NCBI RefSeq assembly: GCF_003012915.1
Contig: NZ_CP027770.1
Location: forward strand, 1,488,001 to 1,552,000
Length of the DNA stretch: 64,000 bases
Direction of reading: 5' to 3'
Origin: Staphylococcus felis
GTDB taxonomy: Bacteria > Bacillota > Bacilli > Staphylococcales > Staphylococcaceae
Shown: piece by piece, positions 1 through 10,400 of the stretch
How the letters are laid out: every line of letters starts with the position of its first letter
Numbering within the stretch: the stretch's first letter is position 1
The notes under the pieces: generated by a model
Told to the model about the DNA's origin: nothing
Seen by the model: the letters and a program-made list of their open reading frames with translations, nothing else
Databases searched by the model: none
Program-made: the position numbers and the translations under genes

Positions 1-407
1 CTTTAGGTATGGCCGTTCATCGTAAAGTGACTTTATTAATAGGTGATTTGGCATTTTATCATGATATGAATGGTTTATTAATGTCAAAACTGAATGATAT
101 CCAAATGAATATTATATTGATGAATAATGACGGGGGAGGTATCTTTTCATATTTGCCTCAAAAAGAGAGTCCTCCTGAATTATTTGAGCGTTTATTTGGG
201 ACGCCCACAGGACTTGATTTTGAACACGCAGCTTTACTGTATAATTTAAATTTTAAGCGATTCTCTGATATAGAGACTTTTGAGTACGTTAATTTACCTA
301 TGATGTCTTCAGCGTTATTTGAAGTGATGACCAACCGCGAAGAGAATTATCATGCACATCAGAACTTATATCAAAAGTTAGGAGCAATTGTAAATGCTAC
401 AATATAA
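1..407 (+). CDS. menD: MenD C-terminal part (SEPHCHC synthase), cut by window edge
   Basis: Last 135 residues of MenD, the thiamine-diphosphate enzyme that joins 2-oxoglutarate-derived succinyl to isochorismate in menaquinone synthesis. The frame is open through the left edge (Leu-Gly codons precede the first Met, as in the family's ALGMA segment), so the missing 5' part lies outside the window. The ThDP/metal-binding stretch [13 protein letters not shown] and the following [13 protein letters not shown] are characteristic of the MenD C-terminal domain. The stop overlaps the start of menH by 14 nt, and menB follows, the usual staphylococcal order. The menaquinone made here would be the electron carrier feeding the quinol oxidase encoded at about 31-34 kb. 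Confidence 0.95.
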   Translation, partial: LGMAVHRKVTLLIGDLAFYHDMNGLLMSKLNDIQMNIILMNNDGGGIFSYLPQKESPPELFERLFGTPTGLDFEHAALLYNLNFKRFSDIETFEYVNLPMMSSALFEVMTNREENYHAHQNLYQKLGAIVNATI

Positions 408-1188
408 TTTCCATTCTTCGTGTCAAGAAACTGATCAATTGTTAGTGATGTTACACGGTTTTATTAGTGATCAGCGGACGTATGATTCGCATATTGAAAA
501 ATTATCTCAAACTGCGCATATCATCACTATTGACTTGCCCGGTCATGGTCAAGACAATTCATCGATGAATGCGACGTGGGACTTTAAATGGATAGCATCT
601 CAAATTCATCAAATTTTAGAGCAATTTTCGCACTATCAAATCTATTTACATGGATATTCGATGGGGGCGCGTATTGCGCTGTATTATGCTTTACAATATC
701 AAAAAATGTTAGCGGGATTGATTTTAGAAAGTGGCTCGCCGGGTATACAAGATGTGGAAGCGCGAACAAGAAGAATACAAGTTGATGAAGCGAGAGCGAA
801 AGTGTTAGAGATTGCGGATCTTACAGTGTTTGTGAATGATTGGGAAAAGTTGCCGTTATTTAAATCACAGTATCGCTTATCAGATAGTGTTCGAAAATCC
901 ATACGTCAATTGAGATTAGCACAGCAACCTAAAAGGTTAGCTAAAGCATTGCGAGACTACGGAACAGGGAATATGCCTAATCTTTGGTCAAAGTTAAATA
1001 CTTTAACATTACCTGTTCATATCATAGTAGGCGCATTAGATCAGAAGTTTATAGATATCGCAAAGACGATGTTAAACTATTTGCCGCATGCCCAATTGAA
1101 CGAAGTCGATAATGTAGGGCATACAGTTCATGTGGAAGATAGTGATAAATTTGATACAATAGTAAGGGATGTTTTATTAGATAGTTAG
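394..1188 (+). CDS. menH: MenH, SHCHC synthase (alpha/beta hydrolase fold)
   Basis: 264-aa alpha/beta-hydrolase that eliminates pyruvate from SEPHCHC to give SHCHC in menaquinone synthesis. It shows the oxyanion segment [11 protein letters not shown] near residue 20, the nucleophile elbow GYSMGAR near residue 90, an acid region GALDQKF near 210 and the catalytic His in VGHTVH near 245, all in family order. The start at 394 has an AGGAG about 10 nt upstream, inside the end of menD, so the two genes are translationally coupled. Placement between menD and menB separates it from the many generic alpha/beta hydrolases. Confidence 0.93.
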   Translation: MLQYNFHSSCQETDQLLVMLHGFISDQRTYDSHIEKLSQTAHIITIDLPGHGQDNSSMNATWDFKWIASQIHQILEQFSHYQIYLHGYSMGARIALYYALQYQKMLAGLILESGSPGIQDVEARTRRIQVDEARAKVLEIADLTVFVNDWEKLPLFKSQYRLSDSVRKSIRQLRLAQQPKRLAKALRDYGTGNMPNLWSKLNTLTLPVHIIVGALDQKFIDIAKTMLNYLPHAQLNEVDNVGHTVHVEDSDKFDTIVRDVLLDS

Positions 1189-1200
1189 AGGAGGATAACC

Positions 1201-2019
1201 ATGTCAAGACAATGGGAAACACTTAAAGAATATAAAGAGATTAAATATGAATTTTTTGAAGGTATTGCAAAAGTGACGATTAATCGTCCTGAAGTGCATA
1301 ATGCATTTACACCTAACACTGTTCAAGAAATGATTGATGCTTTTTCACGCGCGAGAGATGATGAGCGTATTGGCGTAATTATCTTAACAGGTGAAGGAGA
1401 TAAAGCATTCTGTTCAGGTGGTGATCAAAAAGTTCGTGGACATGGTGGGTATGTTGGTGACGATCAAATACCTCGTCTTAATGTTTTGGATTTACAGCGT
1501 TTAATTCGTGTGATACCAAAACCTGTTATCGCGATGGTTAAAGGTTATGCTATCGGTGGTGGTAATGTACTCCAAGTTGTATGTGACTTAACAATTGCTG
1601 CTGATAATGCCCGATTTGGTCAAACTGGGCCAAAAGTAGGCTCATTTGATGCTGGATACGGTTCTGGTTATTTAGCACGTATCGTTGGTCACAAAAAAGC
1701 ACGTGAAATTTGGTACTTATGTCGTCAATATGATGCGCAACAAGCATTAGAAATGGGTATGGCGAATACGGTTGTACCATTAGATAAAGTTGAAGATGAA
1801 ACTGTTCAATGGTGTAAAGAAATCATGCAACATTCGCCAACTGCATTAAGATTCTTAAAAGCGGCTATGAACGCGGATACTGACGGTTTAGCAGGGTTAC
1901 AACAATTTGCAGGGGATGCAACGTTGCTCTATTATACAACAGATGAAGCTAAAGAAGGTCGTGATGCGTTTAAAGAAAAACGTTCACCAGACTTTGATCA
2001 ATTTCCAAAATTCCCATAA
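1201..2019 (+). CDS. menB: MenB, 1,4-dihydroxy-2-naphthoyl-CoA synthase
   Basis: 272-aa crotonase-fold enzyme that cyclises O-succinylbenzoyl-CoA to DHNA-CoA. The oxyanion/CoA-binding segments [11 protein letters not shown] (about residues 73-83) and GYAIGGGN (about 115-122) and the MenB-specific [20 protein letters not shown] stretch are all present. Length is typical. A strong GAGGAGG Shine-Dalgarno ends 6 nt before the ATG, and the gene lies 12 nt after menH. It is the last gene of the men operon, because a strong terminator follows. Confidence 0.96.
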   Translation: MSRQWETLKEYKEIKYEFFEGIAKVTINRPEVHNAFTPNTVQEMIDAFSRARDDERIGVIILTGEGDKAFCSGGDQKVRGHGGYVGDDQIPRLNVLDLQRLIRVIPKPVIAMVKGYAIGGGNVLQVVCDLTIAADNARFGQTGPKVGSFDAGYGSGYLARIVGHKKAREIWYLCRQYDAQQALEMGMANTVVPLDKVEDETVQWCKEIMQHSPTALRFLKAAMNADTDGLAGLQQFAGDATLLYYTTDEAKEGRDAFKEKRSPDFDQFPKFP

Positions 2020-2051
2020 GCCTTATGCATTCAATTCACTATAGATAATAG

Positions 2052-2097
2052 AGCTATGAAAAGATCTTTGATGAAAGATTTTTTCATAGCTGTTTTT
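2052..2097 (+). terminator. Intrinsic terminator after menB
   Basis: Long hairpin, left arm starting AGCTATGAAAAGATC and right arm ending TTTTTTCATAGCT, followed by G and a run of five T. It lies 33 nt after the menB stop and ends the men operon. Confidence 0.85.
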
Positions 2098-2153
2098 ATA
2101 TTCATAAAATGATAGAAAGCTTGGTTTAAAGTTGATAATCCATTCAACGACTA

Positions 2154-3320
2154 CTATTTTGATAACTGCTTAAGATGAATATAACGTTTGAGTCGAGACA
2201 TGCCTTCTTTTAAAGTTGCCATATCATATGCATACGATATACGTACAAAGCCTCTTCCAAATTCAGTAAAAGAAGATCCAGGCACCATTGCGACGCCCAC
2301 TGTTTCAAGCACATCAACGCAAAATTGAAAGTCATCCACTTCAAACTTTTGAATATTTGGGAAGATATAAAATGCACCTTGTGGAATTGCCTCTATTTCA
2401 AACCCCATATCTGTTAAAGATTTAATTAAATAATCGCGTCTTTCGATGTAGGCCGCATTCATCGTTGTTGGAGCATCAATACCTTCATTTAGAGCCGCAA
2501 TTGTCGCAATTTGAGCAGGCACGTTAGCACATATACAATTGTAAGCATGCATAAAAGTAAGCTGATTAATTAAATATTGAGGGCCTGAAAGGTAACCAAT
2601 ACGTAATCCAGTGGCTGAGTGTGATTTGCTCAATCCATTAATGAGTAAAAGTTGATCTTTGATACTCTGATAGCGCGCAAAAGAAACATGACGACTATGG
2701 AATGTGTTTTCTGCGTATATTTCATCACTAATAATAAAAATGGGTAATGTTTGTAGCACATTGACAAGTGATTCGACTTCATCTTGGTTCAGTGTCATAC
2801 CTGTTGGATTTGATGGATAGTTTAATAATATTGCACGCGTTTTATTCGTCATATGCTTCTGAATTAAATCTGGAGTCACTTTAAATTGAGTCGCAGTCGT
2901 ATCCATATAGACTGGTTGACCACCTAATGTTTGAATTAACGGGATATAACCGGCATAGACTGGACCAGGCACCAATATTTCATCTCCTGGATTGATAATA
3001 CAACGTAAAGCAGTATCAAGTGCTTCAGAAGCGCCATTAGTTATAATAATTTCTTCAGGATGATAATCTACGTCAAATTGTTTGCGATAATAATCAGAAA
3101 CTGCTTGGCGTGTTTCAAGTAAACCTTTGTTATGAGAATATGTTGTTTGATTATTTTGTATTGCTTGATGATAAGCTTCTTTCACTACAGATGGCATATC
3201 AAAGTCAGGCTGTCCTATAGTGAGATTAATGACATCATTCATCTTTTGAATTCTATTTGAGAATTGCCGAATACTCGGTGCTTTTAGGAAGCGAGATTGT
3301 GAGTTGAGTTCGAGTTTCAT
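2154..3320 (-). CDS. PLP-dependent class I/II aminotransferase (PatA/AspC-like)
   Basis: 388-aa fold-type I aminotransferase, cytosolic. Visible landmarks: the N-terminal IGQPDF, the substrate/PLP segment NGASEALDTAL near residue 98, NYPSNPTG near 165, SDEIYAE near 200, the PLP lysine in INGLSKSHSATGLR near 230 and the C-terminal arginine region GRGFVRISYA. The ATG at 3320 is preferred over an upstream in-frame GTG (3326) because an AGGA lies 9 nt before it. Relatives next to oatA in other staphylococci are annotated as aminotransferase A or as N-acetyl-diaminopimelate aminotransferase. The exact substrate cannot be read from sequence. Confidence 0.88.
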   Translation of the reverse strand: MKLELNSQSRFLKAPSIRQFSNRIQKMNDVINLTIGQPDFDMPSVVKEAYHQAIQNNQTTYSHNKGLLETRQAVSDYYRKQFDVDYHPEEIIITNGASEALDTALRCIINPGDEILVPGPVYAGYIPLIQTLGGQPVYMDTTATQFKVTPDLIQKHMTNKTRAILLNYPSNPTGMTLNQDEVESLVNVLQTLPIFIISDEIYAENTFHSRHVSFARYQSIKDQLLLINGLSKSHSATGLRIGYLSGPQYLINQLTFMHAYNCICANVPAQIATIAALNEGIDAPTTMNAAYIERRDYLIKSLTDMGFEIEAIPQGAFYIFPNIQKFEVDDFQFCVDVLETVGVAMVPGSSFTEFGRGFVRISYAYDMATLKEGMSRLKRYIHLKQLSK

Positions 3321-3432
3321 AAACACACATCCTTAACTGAGAATTATCTTTAAGCTTATCACAAAATTAGACCCTCTGCGCGAATTTTTAGAAAAATAAT
3401 CTAAGTCAAGTATACCCTCCAAACAAAAAATA

Positions 3433-3473
3433 CCCTTCAAAGTTGACATTGTAAAAATGAAAACTTTGAAGGG
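3433..3473 (-). terminator. Intrinsic terminator of the acyltransferase gene
   Basis: Inverted repeat CCCTTCAAAGTT / AACTTTGAAGGG with a loop of about 17 nt, followed on the minus strand by TA and a six-T run. It lies 30 nt beyond the stop of the leftward acyltransferase gene, so it separates it from the aminotransferase gene. Confidence 0.8.
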
Positions 3474-3502
3474 GTGACAGATACTTTATTTTATCAAGTG
3501 CT

Positions 3503-4513
3503 TTACGGTTGATAAGGTTTAAATGATGAAGGAGACTGCAAGTTAACGAATGGATTCGTCCATTTTGCGACAAAATTAGATGACCATAACAATACAATAA
3601 TCAGGGACAATATAAAATTATAGATAAGGCTTAATAAAGGATGGTCCATAAATGGATAAATTTCATTTCCGCGAATAATGCCGATAAAAATACCATGTAG
3701 TAGGTAAACATACATCGTCCGAGATCCGATATAGGTAAATTTGTATTGCTTTTCTGGCATAAGATTTAGGAAAGCCATCATAGTAGCCAAAATAATTCCA
3801 TATAAAATCAAGCGTTTGAGTGGACTTAATATAAGGTTTATACCTTGAATATTATCGTAAGAAGAGCTTGCTAATAACCATGATGAACTAATCGGATGAA
3901 TATAATAAATGATGAAAAGTGTAACTAATATGATTATAGAAATAGGTACAAACTTTTTAAGACGTATATAATAGCTAAAATGATCATTTAATAAATACCC
4001 GATGTAGAAAATGGGAAAGAAAACAAGCGTTCGAGACCAACTTAAATAGCCACCCACATCAGTAGAGAACCCAGCTAATACAGCAATAAGAATGGCAATA
4101 GGTAATACGATATAAGGCTTGAAAGACCTAACAATGATGATAAAAACATTAAAAAAGAATAAAGATAGTAAAAACCATAACGCAAACACAGGATCAAAAG
4201 GATCTAAATCTAAAGAACTGTTTTTTCCAGTTATAAAGTAATAAGCAGAAAAAAAGGCAAAAAAGATAAGATATGGACCTAGTAATTTTTTCCCAACTTT
4301 TTCAATATAACCTGCTCGCCCTACATTATGTGCAAAGTAACCTGAAATGAGTATAAATGCAGGCATATGAAAACTATAAATTAATAAATAAAGAGCATTA
4401 ATAAAAGGACTTGAATCGACGTAAGGCCTGATTAAATGTCCAAAGACAACTAAAAATATTAATCCGGCTCTTGCGTTATCAAAAAATGCATCTCTTTTTT
4501 TTATCTGCATCAT
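3503..4513 (-). CDS. Acyltransferase family 3 membrane protein
   Basis: 336-aa polytopic membrane protein of the acyltransferase-3 family (fucose 4-O-acetylase-like, COG3594 type). It begins with the family motif RDAFFDNARAGLIFLVVFGH, where the His near residue 26 corresponds to the conserved catalytic/donor-site His. SFHMPAFILISGYF follows near residue 50, and about nine to ten hydrophobic segments cover the rest. Unlike OatA next door it has no extracellular SGNH esterase domain. GGAGT lies 10 nt before the ATG at 4513. It probably transfers an acyl group to a sugar at the membrane, but the acceptor is unknown. It runs opposite to oatA, so it has its own promoter. Confidence 0.8.
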   Translation of the reverse strand: MMQIKKRDAFFDNARAGLIFLVVFGHLIRPYVDSSPFINALYLLIYSFHMPAFILISGYFAHNVGRAGYIEKVGKKLLGPYLIFFAFFSAYYFITGKNSSLDLDPFDPVFALWFLLSLFFFNVFIIIVRSFKPYIVLPIAILIAVLAGFSTDVGGYLSWSRTLVFFPIFYIGYLLNDHFSYYIRLKKFVPISIIILVTLFIIYYIHPISSSWLLASSSYDNIQGINLILSPLKRLILYGIILATMMAFLNLMPEKQYKFTYIGSRTMYVYLLHGIFIGIIRGNEIYPFMDHPLLSLIYNFILSLIIVLLWSSNFVAKWTNPFVNLQSPSSFKPYQP

Positions 4514-4785
4514 AAAAGTGTAACTCCTTTTTTATACTTAAAATAAATGTAGTATAAACACTGTTATGAATGCAACGAAAAGCCACTTATGATAATGTAT
4601 TGTTATATTTATGTAATATTAGAACAATATAAAAGATTTGTTCACTATATAAAAGGCACAGTAAAAGATAAAATTAAATGTAAAATATTAGCAAATATTC
4701 TCATTTTAGTCGATTTATGATAAATTGAAAGCTATATAGTACAAAAAAGAATTACATTTAAATTAATAGTAAGGGATATGAGGTT

Positions 4786-6603
4786 ATGGCAAATAAAAGT
4801 TTTACTGGGCTAAAGAGACTTAAGAACCCTCCAAGATACTTGCCTGGTTTAGATGGACTGCGTGCCATTTCAGTGATAGGGATAATCATTTATCACCTTA
4901 ACGCACAATGGCTATCAGGAGGTTTTCTTGGAGTTGATACATTTTTTGTCATTTCAGGCTATTTAATAACATCCTTATTAATGTTTGAATTTGAAAATTA
5001 TGGACGCATCAATTTAGTGAATTTTTGGATTAAGCGATTTAAACGCTTAATTCCAGCAATGTTATTTGTGACAGCTTTTGCAGTAGTATATGTTTTAGCT
5101 TTTGAACATACATTATTAGAATCGATTAAAGGCGACGCTAAAGCGGCATTGCTTTACTATTCAAACTGGTGGTATATTTTTCAAGATGTTGATTATTTCG
5201 AACAGTTTAAACCGATGCCTTTAAAGCATTTATGGTCGCTTGCTGTAGAGGAACAATTTTATATTTTATATCCAATTATACTTATACTTATCTTAAAAAT
5301 ATTTAAATCACGTCAAAAAGTAATAATGACATTATTGATATTATCTATGATGTCAGCTATTTGGATGATAGTTGTATCGATGCTAGATACAAACCTTTCA
5401 CGAGCATATTTTGGTACGGATACACGTTTGCAAACGTTATTATTAGGAGCAATATTTGCCTTTGTATGGCCTGCATTTAAGCTGAAAGCGAATCCCCCAA
5501 AGCTAGGACGAGCTTTTATAGATATGGTTGGAACTATAGCACTTACAGGTTTAATCGCTATATTTTGGTTTGTTAATGAAGAACAACAATGGCTCTACAT
5601 GGGAGGATTTTATGTCATCTCACTCATTACATTAATAGTGATTGCGAGTAGTGTTCAGCCCAAAGGACTATTGGCCAAAGTATTATCAAATCCACTATTT
5701 GCGTATATTGGCAAAAGATCTTATAGTTTGTATTTATGGCACTATGTTATAGTAACGTTTATACATAAAAATTTTGTAGCTGGTCAATATCCATTTTATA
5801 TGTACATGTTAGATGTCATGCTAACCTTTGTTATGGCTGAAATATCTTATCGGTATATCGAAACACCATTTAGACATTATGGCTGGCGTACTTTCTTTCA
5901 AAATCGTACATCAATGACATCTATGATTAGAACACCTGTGATTTTAATAGGCTTATCTTTATTGACGTTAACATTACTAGGGCAATTCGATAGTTTAGCT
6001 AAAACAGAACAAAAACAAACAGCTTATAAAACTGGAAAACATGAAAAAACAAATCCACCAAGTGATAAGAATGTATCAAGTAAAGAGAAAGAACGCTCTG
6101 CAAATGATTTTAAGCCTGAGGGTGAATCACCATTATTCATAGGAGACTCCCTTACAGTAGGGATGGGAAATTACTTGGATGAACACTATGATACCCCAAC
6201 AATAGACGCGCGAGTAGGGCGGTCGATAGAGGAAGCGATTCAAGTAGCACCTCAATATGCCTCTTATAACCGAAAAGGTCAAGCTATTGTAATTCAAATA
6301 GGAACAAATGGGGATTTTAATGAAGAAGCGCTTCAAACGTTATTAAGCTATTTTGATAAAGCGAATGTTTATCTTATCAATACAACGGTACCACGATCAT
6401 ATCAAAGCCATGTGAATAAATTATTAGCAAAAGCTGCTAAAAAACATCAACATGTCGTTTTAGTGGATTGGCATCAAGTTGGTATTGGTCATACAGAATA
6501 TTTTGCTTATGATGGTATACATCTAGAATATCCAGGTATTCAAAAATTAGTAGCAACTTTGGACGAGAAGATGTCAGAGCATCAAGGTCCAAAAGCGGAA
6601 TAA
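4786..6603 (+). CDS. oatA: OatA, peptidoglycan O-acetyltransferase
   Basis: 605-aa two-domain enzyme that acetylates the C6 hydroxyl of MurNAc and so gives lysozyme resistance. Residues about 15-400 form the acyltransferase-3 membrane domain (YLPGLDGLRAISVIGIIIYH at the start, with the conserved His; FFVISGYLIT; about 11 membrane segments). A charged linker of about 40 residues leads to an extracellular SGNH domain with the nucleophile in GDSLTVG (Ser about 455), the Asn block QIGTNGDF and the Asp-His pair in DGIH (about 576-579). All catalytic residues are present. Length matches S. aureus OatA. A weak hairpin at 6671-6708 follows. Confidence 0.93.
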   Translation: MANKSFTGLKRLKNPPRYLPGLDGLRAISVIGIIIYHLNAQWLSGGFLGVDTFFVISGYLITSLLMFEFENYGRINLVNFWIKRFKRLIPAMLFVTAFAVVYVLAFEHTLLESIKGDAKAALLYYSNWWYIFQDVDYFEQFKPMPLKHLWSLAVEEQFYILYPIILILILKIFKSRQKVIMTLLILSMMSAIWMIVVSMLDTNLSRAYFGTDTRLQTLLLGAIFAFVWPAFKLKANPPKLGRAFIDMVGTIALTGLIAIFWFVNEEQQWLYMGGFYVISLITLIVIASSVQPKGLLAKVLSNPLFAYIGKRSYSLYLWHYVIVTFIHKNFVAGQYPFYMYMLDVMLTFVMAEISYRYIETPFRHYGWRTFFQNRTSMTSMIRTPVILIGLSLLTLTLLGQFDSLAKTEQKQTAYKTGKHEKTNPPSDKNVSSKEKERSANDFKPEGESPLFIGDSLTVGMGNYLDEHYDTPTIDARVGRSIEEAIQVAPQYASYNRKGQAIVIQIGTNGDFNEEALQTLLSYFDKANVYLINTTVPRSYQSHVNKLLAKAAKKHQHVVLVDWHQVGIGHTEYFAYDGIHLEYPGIQKLVATLDEKMSEHQGPKAE

Positions 6604-6670
6604 GCCATATTGAAAAGTGCAAAAAAGAGTAGATGTGTATCAGAGATAATAGTAATGAATGTTTCATTTT

Positions 6671-6708
6671 AAAGGTTTGTTTTCTGCAATGATAGAAGGC
6701 AAGCCTTT
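6671..6708 (+). terminator. Weak terminator-like hairpin after oatA
   Basis: Arms AAAGGTTTG / CAAGCCTTT (8 of 9 paired) followed by an AT-rich tail. It lies about 70 nt after oatA. The tail is the insertion target of the first miniature transposon: the 8-bp duplication TTTAATTT starts in it. Confidence 0.45.
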
Positions 6709-6714
6709 TAATTT

Positions 6715-7081
6715 GGTTCTATAGTAAATCGGACTGGTGTATAAATATTTCATTTATTTGATTGTTCCATAAAGCCTCGCTTTTCTAGGCGCCTCACCTC
6801 AACTCATTTTAAGATTGAACTTACCCAATCTTAAAATGGATTTTCGGTTACGGCAAGATGCCTCAGAAGTCTTGGCTTAGGAAACAATCAAATTTGCTAT
6901 ATTTATTCACACCCCTAAGTTATAAAGTATGTTTTACCAACTCAATTTTACTGATTTATGTCGTATTAAAAGAGGCATTAATGTTCAAGACTTTATGATC
7001 ACACAACGAAAAAGGAGTTAAGTAACCCATTATTGCATAACGCCTTAATTTAATGCGACCAGTCCAATTTGACTGAGCGCC
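6715..7081 (+). mobile_element. Miniature inverted-repeat element, copy 1 (367 bp)
   Basis: Non-coding element with imperfect 24-bp ends. The left end reads GGTTCTATAGTAAATCGGAC..., and the right end, reverse-complemented, reads GGCGCTCAGTCAAATTGGAC...; both continue CTGGT. It is flanked by a perfect 8-bp direct repeat TTTAATTT (6707-6714 and 7082-7089). Inside are a 13-bp perfect hairpin (CATTTTAAGATTG / CAATCTTAAAATG) and a larger GATTGTTCC...GGAAACAATC inverted repeat. Near the right end is a degraded version of the terminator hairpin seen intact in copies 2 and 3. No transposase is encoded, so it must have been moved by an element elsewhere. The 8-bp duplication and GG(C/T)TCT ends suggest the ISL3 family (inference). 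Confidence 0.88.
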
Positions 7082-7283
7082 TTTAATTTTATTTTGGCGA
7101 CAATGCGTCTTTGAGGATTTGATAACGATGTTTATCATCATAGTAGGGCAAGGGGGCTATGAGGAGGTGTTGTTTACATGCATTGATGCATTTTTATCAT
7201 TATTTAATCAAAAACCAGGCTGGGATACAAATATCTCGAAGTTTTCTTATAATGAGATGATTCATTCAATGACATGTATATAA

Positions 7284-7376
7284 CGTAGTATTGTTGGCGA
7301 GACGCCTGAGGGAATAGGATGAGCGTCGAGACCAAGGCTCGACCCATCCCCTAGGAAATGCGAGCCAAACAATACG
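7284..7376. repeat. Structured intergenic repeat (nested inverted repeats)
   Basis: Outer arms CGTAGTATTGTTGGC and GCCAAACAATACG enclose a central hairpin GTCGAG / CTCGAC. Read in reverse complement, its outer parts resemble the interior of the miniature transposons (ATTGTT, a TCGC-TTTC-TAGG block, then CCTCAG-GTCT and AACAAT), so it may be a free-standing copy of the same cassette. The rest of 7090-7283 shows nothing coding. A short AATATCTCGAAGTTTTC at about 7230 resembles half of the hairpin repeats at 30.5 and 39.4 kb. Confidence 0.6.
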
Positions 7377-7394
7377 AATGATTGATAACAGAAA

Positions 7395-7432
7395 AGCGTA
7401 GAGGTGATTCATGATTGAACCATCTCTACGCT
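7395..7432 (-). terminator. Intrinsic terminator of atl
   Basis: Stem AGCGTAGAG / CTCTACGCT around a partly paired loop, followed by TTTTC on the minus strand. It is about 50 nt past the atl stop at 7482. Confidence 0.75.
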
Positions 7433-7481
7433 ATTATTTTGGGATTGATATCCCAGACTCTTCCACTATACAAAAAGTTAT

Positions 7482-10400
7482 TTATTTTTTGTAATTATCG
7501 ATGTCAAAGTATTTACCTTTTTCACCAATTAAATCGTAAAATCCTTTAATTCGAGTTGCATTACTCTTTGCCCAGCTAATATCTGTAGCATATTGATGTG
7601 TAGCAGGATTTTGAGGGTTCCATCTCATACGGTATAGTGTGTTTTGTCCAACATCGATATAGCGCTCTCTAATAAACTGAGCTCCTCCGATAATTGCCTT
7701 ACTTACTGTGTCCCAACCGTATCTTTCCGCTGCTTTAAAACCATTACGTAACGCATCTTGATCGTAAGCACCGATACCAAACATATTATAATATTTAACC
7801 TTGCCATTAGTGATAATATTATTGTTTTTATCAACATAGCCACCATTTGCTAACTTAGATGTTCCGTTACCTGTTTCTAAAAATGCATGTGAAATCAAGT
7901 AGATTTCGTTAATATTGTATTTTGAGGAAGCTTGTCTGAATGCTTCTCCTTGACCGGCAAGGATACCTTTACCTGCTAATAGTTTATTTAACTGACTAGC
8001 ACTTAGTCCTTGAGATTGATCGAGTTTTAAAAATTGATACATTTGTGTTGGATCTTTAGCAGATTTTGTAGTATCCATAGCTTGGCGTGTTTCGTCAAGT
8101 GTTGCATCTTCCCATGTCCCTGGTGTGTGTTGTGTTTGTGGCTTTGGTGTAAGCGCATATTGTTTTTTCAATGCTTCATTCAATGTAAGTGGTGATTGAT
8201 AATAGTGAACTAAAATTGAACGTAAGTCACTTGCTTTAAGCCACGCATTCCTACCATCATTGAAATGGCCATAGTACCAAGTAATACCTTGAGCTAATTT
8301 ACTTTGTTGAATTGTAAAAAGCGTTTCAAAATAACTCGATAATGAACCAAGTTTTGTTTTGTTATCTGGTTTAGCGTAATAATAACCTTTTTTATTTGTT
8401 ACAAAGTAATCTTCTTTAAGATTTGATTTTGCCGTTGTATTGCTAGGTGTAGTAGCAGTACGTAATGATGATGGTTTTGATGCTGTTGATTTTGGTGATA
8501 CATCTTTTGCATTAATCCAGCCTGTTTTTTTGTTTACATTACCGAATAAGTATGTCATATCGCCTACGTTTACTTTTTTCGTTGCTGTAAACAAATTGTT
8601 GGTTAAGTTACGTAGAGTATCAATACGTTGTTTAGATGTACCCCAAGGTACTGCATATAAGCCACCATTTTGAGAATGAACCGTATATTGACCACTGATT
8701 TTTTGTTCTTTACTTAATGATTTTGTGTTAACATCGCTCGCTTTAAACCATCCAAGTGGTGTGTTGCCACTTTGCAATAATACATAGTTATCATTGTTCA
8801 GTGAAGCTTCTTTAACAACTTTATAGGCTTTGTCATTGTATCGAGATGTATCTTTAGATTGTTGATCATAAACAGATGTTTTCATTCCAGATGTTGACGG
8901 ATGAACTTGTCCCATTTTTGATACTGCTTTTGTTACAAGTGATGAAGCAGTTGATGCTGAAAGTTTATTTTGATTAACCCAGCCAGATATATTTTTCACT
9001 TTACCAAACACATAAATAGCATTACCTATTTGTCTTTGTTGACTTGCTGTAAATATTTGAGAACCTTGACCAGACACAGTTCCAGCGACTTGTCTAGATG
9101 TGCCCCAAGGAACTTGATAAAGTTTTGTGCCACTTGGGATTGTGTACACTTTATGATGCGCTGTTGCTGGTTTAGTTGTGCGATAATCAACGTCAGACTG
9201 TTTTACCCATCCAATATTTGTACCTGTCGCATAGTCGGAAACTAAATAAAACGCTTTATCGTCTAACTTCGCTTTTTTACTTACGTTTAAAGTGAGGTTA
9301 GTTGAACGTGTTGTTTTACCTGCTTGATCATAAACTGACGCGTAAAGGCCACCATTTGTTGATTTAATTCGACCTACACCAGTATCTGTTGTAACCTTCA
9401 AAGCACTTGATTGCGGTGTCGTTTTTTGTACAGTATTAGCTGAATTAATCCAACCTGTTAATTTACCAACTGTTCCGTATAACCACTGAGTGCCACCAAC
9501 GACTTGAGATTTGGTTGCTTTCAATGTTTGATTTGACGTTGCGTGAGTTGTACCAAGAACTTGAGATTTTGTCCCCCAAGGCACACTATAGACAACTGTT
9601 TTCGGCTTTACTTGATAGCTATGATTGATACTTTTCACGCCTTGAGCTACTTGATATGTTGCGTCTCCAGTTTTCACCCAACCGAGTAAAGCATTTGTCT
9701 TTGCATCAGATGCAAGATAAAAGTTTTGGCCATTTAGGCTTGCTTTTTTAGTGACTTTTAAAGTTTGATTAGTTGCGCGGGTTGATTTACCTGCTTGATC
9801 ATATACAGTTGTATATAAGCCACTATTTTTAGTATTAATACGTAAATAGCCAGTATTAGCACTCACTGACAACTTGCTTTGAGATGACCCAGTCGATGGT
9901 GTGCTAGGCGTTGTTGAGCCAGTAGAGTAAGCAGGGGAAGCTAACCCCATTTTAACTTGATATTTTTCATTAATAAGATCGTATAATTCATCATAACTAT
10001 AACCATGTGCACGTAAATAGCCATGTGGATCAACATGATCTGTACCACCAAGCCATTGAGAAACAGCATTATGTGTCCATACTGTACCACGACCATCGTT
10101 TTCAGCACTATCCGGCTTAAGTCCATAATATTGTAAGTTTGTGGCAGCATAATCAGCCATGTTATTCATTTGGCGTGCAAATGAATTAGAATCATGAACG
10201 TGTACAAGTTCAATATGAATATAGCGTTCATTAGCAATAGGTCCTGCACCCCAAGCTAGATAGTCAGTTGGCTGTGTTTCGACAATGCGTTGACCATCAA
10301 TAAAGCCATGAACAAATGCACTTTGATAATTCCTTTTCATATAACTAATTTCATCGTTAATTGTGGAACGATCATTTGCTGTATCATGAATAATGATGCC

